A stretch of 64,000 bases of DNA, taken from NCBI GenBank assembly GCA_001795455.1, contig MGPB01000024.1, positions 1 through 64,000 of the forward strand, given 5' to 3'. Every line of letters begins with the position of its first letter. Positions within the stretch are counted from its first letter, which is position 1. Shown one piece after another: positions 37,600 through 46,182 of the stretch. The notes beneath the pieces were generated by a model. It worked only from the letters and a program-made list of their open reading frames with translations, did not search any database and had not been told where the DNA came from. The stretch is from Curvibacter sp. GWA2_63_95. Lineage in GTDB: Bacteria; Pseudomonadota; Gammaproteobacteria; Burkholderiales; Burkholderiaceae_C. The translations under genes were made by a program, and so were the position numbers.

Positions 37600-39018
37600 G
37601 GGGCTTCAGGCCAGCGGCCGATCGTGGACGTGGTCATTATGGCGGCGGGCAAAGGCACGCGCATGAAGAGCAAAACCCCCAAAGTCTTGCACACCTTGGC
37701 CGGGCGCCCGTTGCTGGGGCATGTGCTGGACACCGCGGCCCAGCTGCTGGCACGCAAGGTGGTGGTGATTACCGGCCATGGTGCTATCGAAGTAGAAGCA
37801 GCCTGCGCAGTATCCGCGGGGGCTACAGCCGAATTTGACCTTAATTTTGTGCGCCAGGAGCCCCAGCTGGGCACGGGCCATGCCGTGCAGCAGGCGGTGC
37901 CCGCACTGGCCGACGACGGCGTCGTGGTGGTGTTGTCAGGCGACGTTCCGCTGACCCAGGCCGACACGCTGTTTCACCTGATCTCTGCCTGCGCAGGCAA
38001 CAAGTTGGCCCTGCTGACGCTGGAACAGCGCGACCCCACGGGTTATGGCCGCATTGTGCGCACTGGCGATGCGGTTCAGGCCATTGTGGAGCACAAGGAT
38101 GCGTCGGACGTGCAACGCCAGATCACCGAGATTTACAGCGGCATCATGGCCGTGCCGGCGGCCCAGCTCAAGCGCTGGCTGGCACGGCTGGACAACCAGA
38201 ATGCGCAGAAGGAGTACTACCTGACCGACATCGTGAAGTTCGCGGTGGCCGATGGCGTGGACGTGGTGGCCTACAAGATCGACGACGCGGTGCAGGTGGC
38301 TGGTGTCAATAGTCCGGTGCAGCTGGCCGAGCTGGAACGTGCGTACCAATTGCGCCAGGCGCACCGACTGATGGAAGAGGGGGTGCGCTTGGCTGACCCG
38401 GCACGTATTGATGTGCGCGGCGACCTGCTCTGCGCGCATGACGTGAGCATTGATATCAACTGCATTTTCCAGGGGCTGGTGAGCCTGGGCGAGGGCGTGT
38501 CCATCGGTGCGCACTGTGTGATCGCCAATGCGGTGATCGAGGCGGGCGCGGTGATTCACCCCTTTACCCACATCGACGGGGAGAAACTGGGTGTGACCGT
38601 GGGCGTGGGTGCGCTCATCGGCCCCTTTGCCCGCCTGCGGCCGGGCGCCAAGCTGGGGGCTGAGGTGCACATTGGCAACTTTGTGGAAGTCAAAAACTCC
38701 ACCTTGGCCAAGGGGGCCAAAGCCAACCATCTGGCATATCTGGGCGACGCCACGGTGGGCGAGCGCGTCAACTACGGCGCCGGCAGCATCACCGCCAACT
38801 ACGATGGTGCCAACAAACACCGCACCGTGATTGAGGCGGATGTGCACGTGGGCAGCAACTGCGTGCTGGTGGCGCCGGTCACCATCGGCGCGGGCGGCAC
38901 GGTGGGCGGTGGCTCCACCATCACCAAGAGCACCGAACCCGGCGCCCTGAGCGTAGCGCGCGGCAAGCAGGTCAGCATCGCCAATTGGGCACGGCCCGCC
39001 AAGAAACCCAAGGCCTGA
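37570..39018 (+). CDS. glmU: Bifunctional UDP-N-acetylglucosamine pyrophosphorylase/GlcN-1-P acetyltransferase, with in-frame repeat insertion
   Basis: Makes UDP-GlcNAc for murein and LPS. The 482-residue product has the uridyltransferase motif AAGKGTRMKSKTPKVLH, QLGTGHAVQQA, and a C-terminal left-handed beta-helix with the acetyltransferase motifs (NFVEVKNSTLAKGAKANHL, NYGAGSITANYDG). Element copy H encodes residues about 71-93. In E. coli (from memory) 21 residues separate GHG and LGTGHA; here 28 do. ATG 37570 sits 2 bases behind GAGGA, so GTG 37576, with GAGG 8 bases upstream, may be the true start. Confidence 0.95.
   Translation: MHVTSSFQVQGASGQRPIVDVVIMAAGKGTRMKSKTPKVLHTLAGRPLLGHVLDTAAQLLARKVVVITGHGAIEVEAACAVSAGATAEFDLNFVRQEPQLGTGHAVQQAVPALADDGVVVVLSGDVPLTQADTLFHLISACAGNKLALLTLEQRDPTGYGRIVRTGDAVQAIVEHKDASDVQRQITEIYSGIMAVPAAQLKRWLARLDNQNAQKEYYLTDIVKFAVADGVDVVAYKIDDAVQVAGVNSPVQLAELERAYQLRQAHRLMEEGVRLADPARIDVRGDLLCAHDVSIDINCIFQGLVSLGEGVSIGAHCVIANAVIEAGAVIHPFTHIDGEKLGVTVGVGALIGPFARLRPGAKLGAEVHIGNFVEVKNSTLAKGAKANHLAYLGDATVGERVNYGAGSITANYDGANKHRTVIEADVHVGSNCVLVAPVTIGAGGTVGGGSTITKSTEPGALSVARGKQVSIANWARPAKKPKA
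37782..37848 (+). repeat. Dispersed 60-bp element, copy H (inside glmU)
   Basis: Same strand as glmU. TGCTAT, 8 bases, GAAGCAGCCTGCGCA, then GCGGGGGCTACAGCC and GAATTTGACC. It encodes A-I-E-V-E-A-A-C-A-V-S-A-G-A-T-A-E-F-D. The core has diverged but the right half is among the best preserved. Confidence 0.83.
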
Positions 39019-39026
39019 ATCTCCCC

Positions 39027-39767
39027 ATGTCAGATCCTCAAGCCCGCATAGCCGAACTCGAAGCCGAACTCGCGGCGGTGCGGCGCGAGATGCAGGAATT
39101 CACCTCTGCGGTGTCGCACGACCTGCGTGCCCCACTCCGGCACATCGTGTCGTTTGCCCAACTGGTGGAAGAGGACGCCGGGCCCCAGCTGTCTGCCGAA
39201 GTCCAGGGTTTTTTGGCCACCATTGCCGGCTCCGCCCAGCACTTGGGCGTCATGCTGGACGGACTGCGCGAGCTCGCGCGCATAGGGGCGCTGCCTTTGG
39301 CGCCGGAGCCTGTGACCCTGCCGGCGCTGGTGCACGAGGTGGCTGCGGAACTGGCGCACGCCCATGGACCACGCCAGTTGGCCTTGGAGGTGGATGTGCC
39401 GGACACCGCGGCGGTCGTGGATGCCACTTTGCTGCGTGTGGTGCTGCGTGCGGTGTTGGATAACGCCTGGAAATTTACCTCCCGCTTGCCCGAAGCGCAG
39501 GCCCGCGTCGGGGTGTGTGCCCAGCTGTCAGCAGGCCGCTGGACGCTGGTCGTGCAGGACAATGGCGCGGGTTTTGCGGCCACGCACCCCGAGCAGGCCT
39601 TGCGCATATTTGGCCGCCTGCACACGGCCAGCACGTTCCCGGGGCTGGGGGTGGGGCTGGCTTTGGCGGCCAAGGCTGCCCAGCGCATGGGCGGAGTCCT
39701 GCAACTGGCGCCAGCCCAGCCTGTGGGCTGTGTGGTGACTCTCTCGTGGCCCCAGGCCGAGCGCTGA
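39027..39767 (+). CDS. Small soluble histidine kinase without a sensor domain
   Basis: A 246-residue kinase: a short N-terminal coiled coil (4-22), H-box FTSAVSHDLRAPLRHIVSF at about 26-44, N-box VLDNAWKF, G1 VQDNGAGF and G2 GLGVGLALA. There is no membrane helix, PAS or GAF domain, so the input must come from a partner or the coiled coil. No response regulator lies next to it. It starts 8 bases after glmU and is probably co-transcribed. Confidence 0.87.
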   Translation: MSDPQARIAELEAELAAVRREMQEFTSAVSHDLRAPLRHIVSFAQLVEEDAGPQLSAEVQGFLATIAGSAQHLGVMLDGLRELARIGALPLAPEPVTLPALVHEVAAELAHAHGPRQLALEVDVPDTAAVVDATLLRVVLRAVLDNAWKFTSRLPEAQARVGVCAQLSAGRWTLVVQDNGAGFAATHPEQALRIFGRLHTASTFPGLGVGLALAAKAAQRMGGVLQLAPAQPVGCVVTLSWPQAER

Positions 39768-39787
39768 CGCGCCAAACTTCCGCGCAT

Positions 39788-39813
39788 AAAAAAACCCGGA
39801 CATGCCGGGCTTT
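39788..39813 (-). terminator. Terminator downstream of the small secreted protein gene (possibly bidirectional)
   Basis: CCCGG-ACATG-CCGGG with a run of seven A on the plus-strand left side. Read on the minus strand it is a stem followed by TTTTTTT, ending the gene at 39854. Read on the plus strand it has only CTTT, so it is weaker for the kinase. Confidence 0.8.
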
Positions 39814-39853
39814 GCGGGGTGCGCTGGTCACTGCATCGCTGCAGCTACCGTGC

Positions 39854-40066
39854 TTACCACTTCTTGACTTTGTCCAGCTCGGCAAATGCGTCGGCCGAGG
39901 ACTTTCCTTGGGTTTCAGCTGCGGGCTTGGCGCTGGCCTTGGCGGCAGGAGCGGCGGCCACTTGCTGGTTGGCCTTGGCGTCAGTGGCTTGGTCGGCAGC
40001 CATGGCTTGGCCAGCAAATGCGGAAGTCAAAGCAATAGCGATTGCGGCGATAGAAGTCTTGTTCAT
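39854..40066 (-). CDS. Small secreted alanine-rich protein
   Basis: A 70-residue protein with a clear signal peptide (cleavage AMA-AD after residue 23) and an Ala/Lys/Gln-rich mature part of about 47 residues ending DAFAELDKVKKW. AAGGAA precedes the start. I know no function; small periplasmic proteins of this type are common in the family. It is divergent from the LysR gene. Confidence 0.72.
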   Translation of the reverse strand: MNKTSIAAIAIALTSAFAGQAMAADQATDAKANQQVAAAPAAKASAKPAAETQGKSSADAFAELDKVKKW

Positions 40067-40271
40067 GATGAAGTTCCTTTCAATGTTTAGAAGAATCCGC
40101 TCTGGCGGGCATCACACCGTCTGAACAGCATCGATGGGGCGTTAAATTCATGCGTCTCGTCGATGGGATGAACTGTAAAATTTCTGATTAAGAAGATAAA
40201 CAGCGTACGCAGCACATGTACGTTTCTGTTTTGGCAATAATGGCGGCTTGATATCGCCTTAAAGTGCCCCC

Positions 40272-41228
40272 ATGGACCGACTTCTTTCAATGCGTGTGTT
40301 TCAGCGGGTGATCGACGAGGGGGGCTTTGCCGCCGCTGCGCGGGCCTTGGACATGTCACCCGCGGTGGTGACACGCCTGGTGGCCGACCTGGAAGAGCAC
40401 CTGGGGACGCGGCTCTTGCACCGTTCTACCCGGCGCCTGTCGCTGAGCGAAGCGGGTGAATCCTACCTGGTACGGGTGCGTGCGATTTTGCAGGACATTG
40501 ACGAGGCCGACGCCCTGGCCAACCTGCACACCCAGGAGTTGGCCGGTGAGCTGCATGTGCTCGCCACACCGGTGTTGGCGACCTATGTGCTGGCACCGCT
40601 GGTGGCGGGTTTTCGGGCCCTGTACCCCAAGATCGTGTTGCATGTGAATGTCGAGTCGTTCGTGGAGCCGCCCATTGATGGCCATGATGTCACCTTGTTC
40701 ACCGCCGACGAGGCCTACGACGGTGATGTGGTGGCTCGCAAAATTGCGGCCGTCGAGGGCGTTTTCGTGGCATCGCCAGAGTATTTGCAGCGCAAAGGTA
40801 CGCCGCTGCGGCCCGAGGATTTGTCGGCCCACGACTGTCTGGGTATCAAGGGAGGAAACTTGGGCACGCGCCTGTGGCGTTTCAAGAACTCGGAGAATTT
40901 GCAGGATTTTGTGGATGTGCCGGTGACCCCCGTCGTTTGGTCCAACCACATCGAAACCCTGATCCGTGCCACCCTGGATGGTGCTGGCATTGCCCCCGCC
41001 ACGGTGGAGCTGGTGGCGCCCTTTTTGGCCAGTGGGGAGTTGGTGCGCGTGATTCCACCGTGGATCAAAGGCCAGATGTTTTTGTACGCGGCCTTGCCCA
41101 GCCGCCAGTTCTTGCCCCGGCGCACGCGCGTGTTTCTGGACTACCTGTCCGAGCAAACCCGCTTGCAACTGGCCAGCGCCATGGATGCGTGTGGCGCCGG
41201 TTGTGGCCCGGTATTAAGCCAGCGCTAG
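40272..41228 (+). CDS. LysR family transcriptional regulator
   Basis: A 318-residue regulator: winged helix at 1-60 (FAAAARALDMSPAVVTRLVADLE) of the CrgA/DmlR-type subgroup, then a substrate-binding domain (about 90-295). The target is unknown; the nearest divergent gene is the small secreted protein, 205 bp away. TTCAT and ATGAA inverted elements lie in that gap. Its 3' end overlaps the convergent Lrp gene by 15 bp. Confidence 0.92.
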   Translation: MDRLLSMRVFQRVIDEGGFAAAARALDMSPAVVTRLVADLEEHLGTRLLHRSTRRLSLSEAGESYLVRVRAILQDIDEADALANLHTQELAGELHVLATPVLATYVLAPLVAGFRALYPKIVLHVNVESFVEPPIDGHDVTLFTADEAYDGDVVARKIAAVEGVFVASPEYLQRKGTPLRPEDLSAHDCLGIKGGNLGTRLWRFKNSENLQDFVDVPVTPVVWSNHIETLIRATLDGAGIAPATVELVAPFLASGELVRVIPPWIKGQMFLYAALPSRQFLPRRTRVFLDYLSEQTRLQLASAMDACGAGCGPVLSQR

Positions 41229-41696
41229 TTCCGCCCCAAACTTGCTGCGTTTGACGCTGAAAAATGCCTTCACATTGCGCACATTGGCATCGGCAGTGAA
41301 CAGGCGCTGTGTGAGCGCTTGGTAGCCGGGCATGTCGCGGGCGTGCACCACCAGGCAAAAGTCCGGTCCGGGGGACACGCGGTAGCACTGCTGCACGGCC
41401 GTTTCGTCCGCCACGCGGGCCTCAAACCGCTCCAGCGCCTCGGCATCTTGCCGGTCCAGCGTGATCTCGACGATGGCCGTCAGCCCATGGCCCAGTGAGG
41501 TGGCCAGGCGCTCCGGGTTGAGCAATGCAATCTGCTTTTCGATCAGGCCCGCATCGCGCAGGCGTTTGACGCGGCGCAGGCAGGTGGGTGGCGTGGTGTG
41601 GGCCAGTGCGGCCAAGGCCTGATTGCTCAGGCTGGCATCGCGTTGCAAGGCCGCCAGCAGCTGCAAGTCCACGGCATCTAGTGTTATTGATTCCAT
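41214..41696 (-). CDS. Lrp/AsnC family transcriptional regulator
   Basis: A 160-residue regulator: helix-turn-helix at about 5-55 (LDAVDLQLLAALQRDASLSN, CLRRVKRLRDAGLI) and an AsnC effector domain (about 65-150). ATG 41696 is used; an ATG at 41726 in frame would add a weak N-terminus. It is divergent from glmS across an AT-rich gap, so control of glmS by this protein is a reasonable guess. Confidence 0.92.
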   Translation of the reverse strand: MESITLDAVDLQLLAALQRDASLSNQALAALAHTTPPTCLRRVKRLRDAGLIEKQIALLNPERLATSLGHGLTAIVEITLDRQDAEALERFEARVADETAVQQCYRVSPGPDFCLVVHARDMPGYQALTQRLFTADANVRNVKAFFSVKRSKFGAELALA

Positions 41697-41832
41697 ATTT
41701 TGTTTATAAATGAAATAAAAATTCACATCAATGAATTTGTGAAATAAATGATCATTTTCAAATGAAATATGAACGCATATTTTTCTGTGTTCTGCCTACG
41801 ATGCATGCCATTAACAGATTGGGAGACTGCTT
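41697..41832 (+). promoter_or_regulatory. AT-rich divergent control region between lrp-like gene and glmS
   Basis: This 136-bp gap is strongly A+T rich in a GC-rich chromosome. It contains the palindrome AAATGATCATTT (41746-41757), a TTCAC/GTGAA inverted pair (about 41722-41743) and repeated AAATGAA-like words, a pattern typical of Lrp-type binding regions. No glmS ribozyme core was seen. Confidence 0.5.
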
Positions 41833-43728
41833 ATGTGTGGCATCGTCGGCGCGGTATCGACCCGCAACATTGTTCCTGTGCTGGTGCAAGGCCTAGAGCG
41901 TCTGGAGTACCGGGGGTATGACTCTTGCGGCGTGGCGGTCTATGCGCAAGATGGGCAACCCGGTTTGCGCCGCGCGCGCAGTACCTCACGCGTCGCCGAG
42001 TTGATTGAACAAGTGGCGAGCGGTGGTGTGCAGGGCCAGTTGGGCATTGCCCATACCCGTTGGGCGACCCATGGCGCACCGGTGGTGCATAACGCCCACC
42101 CCCACTTCAGCCATGGCACCGGTGCCGATGCCGACAGCAAGCCCGGCCGTGTGGCCCTGGTGCACAACGGCATCATCGAAAACCACGATGAACTCCGGGC
42201 TGCACTCAAGGCCAAGGGTTATGTGTTCCATAGCCAGACCGACACCGAAGTCATCGCCCACCTGATTGACAGCCTGTACGACGGCGATTTGTTTGAAGCC
42301 GTGAAAGCCACCGTGCTGCAGCTGCATGGTGCGTACGCCATTGCCGTGTTCTGCAAGGACGAACCGCACCGCCTGGTGGGCGCGCGCGCCGGCTCGCCGC
42401 TAATTCTGGGCGTGGGCAAGGACGGGCAGGAGCACTTCCTGGCCAGCGACGCTATGGCCCTGGCCGGGGTGACCGACCAGATCGTCTACCTGGAAGAAGG
42501 TGACGTGGTGGACGTGCAGCTGGGCAAGTACTGGTTGATCGACAAGGCCCACAAGGCCGTGACCCCGGCCCAGCGCCCTGTCAAAACCGTGGTGGCACAC
42601 AGCGGTGCGGCCGAACTCGGCCCCTACCGCCACTACATGCAAAAAGAGATTTTTGAGCAGCCGCGCGCCATTGCCGACACGCTGGAAGGCGTGGAAGGAA
42701 TCGTCCCCGAGCTGTTTGACCAGCAGGGCAACCATGCGCCCGGTGCCAACGCGGCGCGCGTGTTCAAGCAGATCGACAGCGTGCTGATCCTGGCCTGCGG
42801 CACCAGCTACTACAGCGGCTGCGCCGCCAAGTATTGGATCGAAAGCATCGCCAAAGTGCCATGCCAGGTAGAAGTGGCCAGCGAGTACCGCTACCGCGAT
42901 TCGGTACCCAACCCCAACACCCTGGTCGTCACCATCACCCAAAGCGGTGAAACCGCCGACACCCTGGCCGCCCTGCGCCATGCGCAAAGCCTGGGTATGC
43001 AACACACGCTGACCATCTGCAATGTGGCCACCAGCGCCATGGTGCGGGAGTGCAGTCTGGCTTACGTCACCCGCGCGGGGGTGGAAATCGGGGTGGCTTC
43101 GACCAAGGCCTTCACCACCCAGCTGGCCGGGCTGTTCCTGCTGACGCTGTGCCTGGCGCAGGCCAAGGGACGGTTGACGGATGCCGATGAGGCACGCCAC
43201 CTCAAGGCCATGCGCCACCTGCCCGCCGCACTGCAAGCGGTGCTGGCACTGGAGCCACAAATCATGGCCTGGGCCGATGATTTTGCGAAGAAGGAGAACG
43301 CGCTGTTCCTGGGGCGTGGCCTGCACTTCCCGATCGCCATGGAAGGTGCCTTGAAGCTCAAGGAAATCACCTACATCCACGCCGAAGCCTATGCCGCCGG
43401 TGAACTCAAACACGGCCCGCTGGCGCTGGTGACGAGTGAGATGCCGGTAGTGACCGTGGCACCCAACGACGCGCTGCTGGAAAAACTTAAGAGCAACCTG
43501 CACGAGGTGCGCGCGCGTGGTGGTGTGCTCTATGTGCTGGCCGATGCCGATACGCGCATCGACAGCGGCGAGGGCCTGCACGTGATCCGCATGCCCGAGC
43601 ACTACGGTGAGCTGTCACCGCTCTTGCACGTGGTGCCCTTGCAACTGCTGGCCTACCACACGGCCTGTGCGCGCGGCACCGATGTGGACAAGCCACGCAA
43701 CCTGGCCAAGAGTGTGACCGTGGAGTAG
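41833..43728 (+). CDS. glmS: Glutamine-fructose-6-phosphate aminotransferase
   Basis: The first committed step to UDP-GlcNAc. The 631-residue product begins MCGIVGAV, so Cys2 becomes the N-terminal nucleophile. The glutaminase domain runs to about residue 245 and two SIS isomerase domains follow ([38 protein letters not shown]). The C-terminus [10 protein letters not shown]-type ([12 protein letters not shown]) is complete. glmU lies 3 kb upstream, so two of the three glm genes are close together. Confidence 0.97.
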   Translation: MCGIVGAVSTRNIVPVLVQGLERLEYRGYDSCGVAVYAQDGQPGLRRARSTSRVAELIEQVASGGVQGQLGIAHTRWATHGAPVVHNAHPHFSHGTGADADSKPGRVALVHNGIIENHDELRAALKAKGYVFHSQTDTEVIAHLIDSLYDGDLFEAVKATVLQLHGAYAIAVFCKDEPHRLVGARAGSPLILGVGKDGQEHFLASDAMALAGVTDQIVYLEEGDVVDVQLGKYWLIDKAHKAVTPAQRPVKTVVAHSGAAELGPYRHYMQKEIFEQPRAIADTLEGVEGIVPELFDQQGNHAPGANAARVFKQIDSVLILACGTSYYSGCAAKYWIESIAKVPCQVEVASEYRYRDSVPNPNTLVVTITQSGETADTLAALRHAQSLGMQHTLTICNVATSAMVRECSLAYVTRAGVEIGVASTKAFTTQLAGLFLLTLCLAQAKGRLTDADEARHLKAMRHLPAALQAVLALEPQIMAWADDFAKKENALFLGRGLHFPIAMEGALKLKEITYIHAEAYAAGELKHGPLALVTSEMPVVTVAPNDALLEKLKSNLHEVRARGGVLYVLADADTRIDSGEGLHVIRMPEHYGELSPLLHVVPLQLLAYHTACARGTDVDKPRNLAKSVTVE

Positions 43729-44071
43729 TGGGGGCACAAAGTGCAAGTGTTGCGGGCTGAAAAAACAGTCGGTAACTGGAAAAAAGGTTGTGAACTAGGA
43801 ATTACGGTCGCTTACTTGTGGTTTCGACAGATTCAGTGGGGTGAGCATTACTTGTACGACCTCGGCAGTCTTCAAACCACGGCACTATCGCGTGGGCGTT
43901 GACGGCCTCGTGGCTTGTGCGGCGCGGGGACGATTCGATTGATCCGAGTCGCACGGACGGCATATGCGTGTTTGTGCCCGCTTTGGAGCAGTAAACCACG
44001 CTCTCGCCAGTAAGTGCCTGGTAATAGAACCTCGAACACGATGAGCTCTTCACAAACCCTTGCAAGAGCTC
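43729..44071. other. 343-bp gap without a recognised gene
   Basis: Short open frames exist on both strands (for example 43741-43902 plus and 43802-44077 minus) but none has a ribosome-binding site or a family I recognise. GC is lower than in glmS. The gap marks the left edge of a patchy accessory region and may hold decayed genes. Confidence 0.5.
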
Positions 44072-44899
44072 ATGCAAAAACTACAACTCCCCGCAGTCCA
44101 TCGCTCACTGCGTATTCACACCGTCGCCGCTGCCGTTCTTTGCACCATGGGGTGCGCTACCGCTGGCGCCCAGGTGCGATCAGATGCTGGCGTGGCTGGA
44201 ACCCCAGAAACTTCCTCAGCCTGGGGCCTGGGTCTGGGTATTTCATCGGCCCAACGTCCATATCCCGGCGTGGAAAACAAGAACAGCGCCATTCCTATTC
44301 TGTACTACGAGAACTCCTGGCTCCGGATCAACGGCGGCATCGCAGACTTCAAAATTGCGAACAAGGACTTTGGCGCCACTGGTTCCCTGGCATTTGCGGG
44401 GCGGCTGAAGTACGAAGACAGCGGCTTCAAAGCCGATGACTCGCCATTGCTCACCGGGATGGATGAGCGGAAAGGGGGCCTGTGGGGTGGGGCAGCTGTG
44501 ACGTGGAACCATCCTGTGGTTCGGGTCTCGGGTGAATGGCTTTCCGATCTATCGAGCAACAGCAAGGGGCAAAAACTGCAACTGCAAGTGGACCGCCGCT
44601 TTGGATTTGGCAGTTTTGCCGTTACGCCACGGCTTCAAGCCCAATGGCTCGACAAGAAGTACGTCGACTACTACTTCGGTGTGCGGGCGCATGAGGCGTT
44701 GCCAGGGCGCTCGCAGTTCACAGGCGAGGCTGCCTCTACGCTGGAGGTGGGTGTCCGGATGGACTACATGTTCCGGCCAAAGCAAATGGTTTTTGTGGAT
44801 GTCAGCGCCACGAGCTTGCCCGAAGAAATCAAGAACAGCCCGATTGTGGGTCGCTCCAGCGTATCGCGGGTGTCTGTTGGCTATCTTTACCGGTTCTGA
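44072..44899 (+). CDS. MipA/OmpV family outer-membrane protein
   Basis: A 275-residue envelope protein with a signal peptide (about 1-33, ending AGA) and a mature beta-barrel pattern of alternating strands ending in aromatic Phe (VSVGYLYRF). WGLGLGISSAQRPYPGVENK is the typical MipA start. MipA scaffolds murein enzymes in E. coli, but many family members are simply small porin-like proteins, often next to QseBC-like systems as here. ATG 44072 is chosen over TTG 44060. Confidence 0.88.
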   Translation: MQKLQLPAVHRSLRIHTVAAAVLCTMGCATAGAQVRSDAGVAGTPETSSAWGLGLGISSAQRPYPGVENKNSAIPILYYENSWLRINGGIADFKIANKDFGATGSLAFAGRLKYEDSGFKADDSPLLTGMDERKGGLWGGAAVTWNHPVVRVSGEWLSDLSSNSKGQKLQLQVDRRFGFGSFAVTPRLQAQWLDKKYVDYYFGVRAHEALPGRSQFTGEAASTLEVGVRMDYMFRPKQMVFVDVSATSLPEEIKNSPIVGRSSVSRVSVGYLYRF

Positions 44900-44900
44900 G

Positions 44901-45407
44901 ATGCAAGGCTGCGCGCTCGCTTTCGCACTGCCCCTTCCCGATGGGGGGGCGGTCGGCACAGGCATGGGGCTGTCATTGGTACGGTCCAGTGTCTTCCCGT
45001 GCGTACCGCCTTTCAGTGGGCAGGTCCACGCCATTGCGCTGGATGAGCTCTTTGAGTACCACGTTTCTCTGTTCCGCCATGCCTTGGAAGATGCGCTGGG
45101 TACGGAAGCCCCTGGCCCTGCGCGGCTTCTGCGGGCCTATGTCCGGGCGGTATGCGCCAGCGCCATGGCCATGGGGCCGAACGAGCGTGCTGCAGTGGCT
45201 TCGCTGATGTGCACTCCCGAGTATCGGGTGATCTGGTCAGATTTCATCGACGAGGTCTGCAGCGGCGACGCTATGGACCCTGCAACGCAAATGATCTGTC
45301 GCTACGCAGCGGAAGGTCTTTGGCTGGACTATGCCCTGGAAAGGGGGGCTGGGCCAGATTACATCGCCGATGTGCAGCAGCGCCTCCTGGCGTTGACGAA
45401 TGCATGA
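44901..45407 (+). pseudogene. TetR-family regulator fragment without DNA-binding domain
   Basis: Residues about 45-168 resemble the ligand-binding C-terminal domain of TetR regulators (LLRAYVRAVCASAMAMGPNERAA, MICRYAAEGLWLDYALERG). The N-terminal helix-turn-helix that should precede it is absent; the frame begins right at the MipA stop codon with no ribosome-binding site. I read this as a 5'-deleted regulator. A short functional protein cannot be excluded. Confidence 0.6.
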
Positions 45408-45495
45408 GATGGCGTGCCAGCCAGTCGGCTGTTGATTTGCCAGCGGTATTCCCTGCATGCATGCACTAAGCTTGGCGATCCCTATTGATACAAAG

Positions 45496-46182
45496 ATGAA
45501 CCGCATCGCACTGGTGGAAGACCATGAACGCCTCGCCAACCTGGTCCGCCAGGCGATGGCGGGCGCAGGAATTGGCGTGGACGTTTTTCCGGACTATGAG
45601 TCCGCATGGTTTGCCTTGCGAGACATCAGCTACGGTGCTTTGGTGGTAGACCGTGGGTTGCCAGATGGGGATGGGCTCCAACTGGTCCGCCGCCTGAGAT
45701 CGGCGGACAACACCATCCCGTGCCTGATGTTGACGGCCAGGGACGCATTGCATGACAGGGTCGATGGCTTGGAGTCCGGGGCGGACGACTACCTCACCAA
45801 ACCGTTCCCCATGGAAGAGCTGATTGCCAGGGTGCGAGCGCTGCTGCGGCGTCCCGCCGCCTTGCGGGCGATGAACCCGGCTTTGGGAGACCTTTGCCTG
45901 TTTCCGGCGCAGGCCCGTCTGGCGTGCGGCGAAGAGTCCATCACGTTGCCGCCCGCCGAGATGCAGATCATGCTGTGCCTGTTGCGGAAGACGGACCAAA
46001 TCGTGCGCAGGTCTGCGTTGGAGGCTGCAGCATGGGGAATCTCTGAAGCAGTCACCCCCAACGCGCTAGACGTTGCGTTGCATCGCCTGCGCAGAAAACT
46101 CCTGGCGATCGGCTCGCACATGGAGATCGTGAACATCAGGGCCCATGGATATGCGCTTCGTGACGATTCGGTGGCCCCGTAG
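45496..46182 (+). CDS. OmpR-family response regulator (QseB-like)
   Basis: A 228-residue regulator: receiver domain with Asp in LVVDRGLPDGDG and LTKPFPMEEL, then a winged-helix domain (about 130-225, ending NIRAHGYALR). ATG 45496 (MNRIALVEDH) is the natural receiver start. The kinase gene overlaps its 3' end by 38 bp. Confidence 0.92.
   Translation: MNRIALVEDHERLANLVRQAMAGAGIGVDVFPDYESAWFALRDISYGALVVDRGLPDGDGLQLVRRLRSADNTIPCLMLTARDALHDRVDGLESGADDYLTKPFPMEELIARVRALLRRPAALRAMNPALGDLCLFPAQARLACGEESITLPPAEMQIMLCLLRKTDQIVRRSALEAAAWGISEAVTPNALDVALHRLRRKLLAIGSHMEIVNIRAHGYALRDDSVAP

Noticed and set aside
14390-37848. Genes carrying the repeat element as pseudogenes
   Set aside because: In all five cases the frame continues through the element and the conserved motifs before and after it are intact.
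41697-41832. glmS ribozyme/riboswitch upstream of glmS
   Set aside because: The 136-bp AT-rich gap is too short and lacks the ribozyme core, and this class is not expected in beta-proteobacteria.
43741-44077. Short frames in the gap after glmS
   Set aside because: They lack start signals and recognisable families, and frames on the two strands overlap each other.
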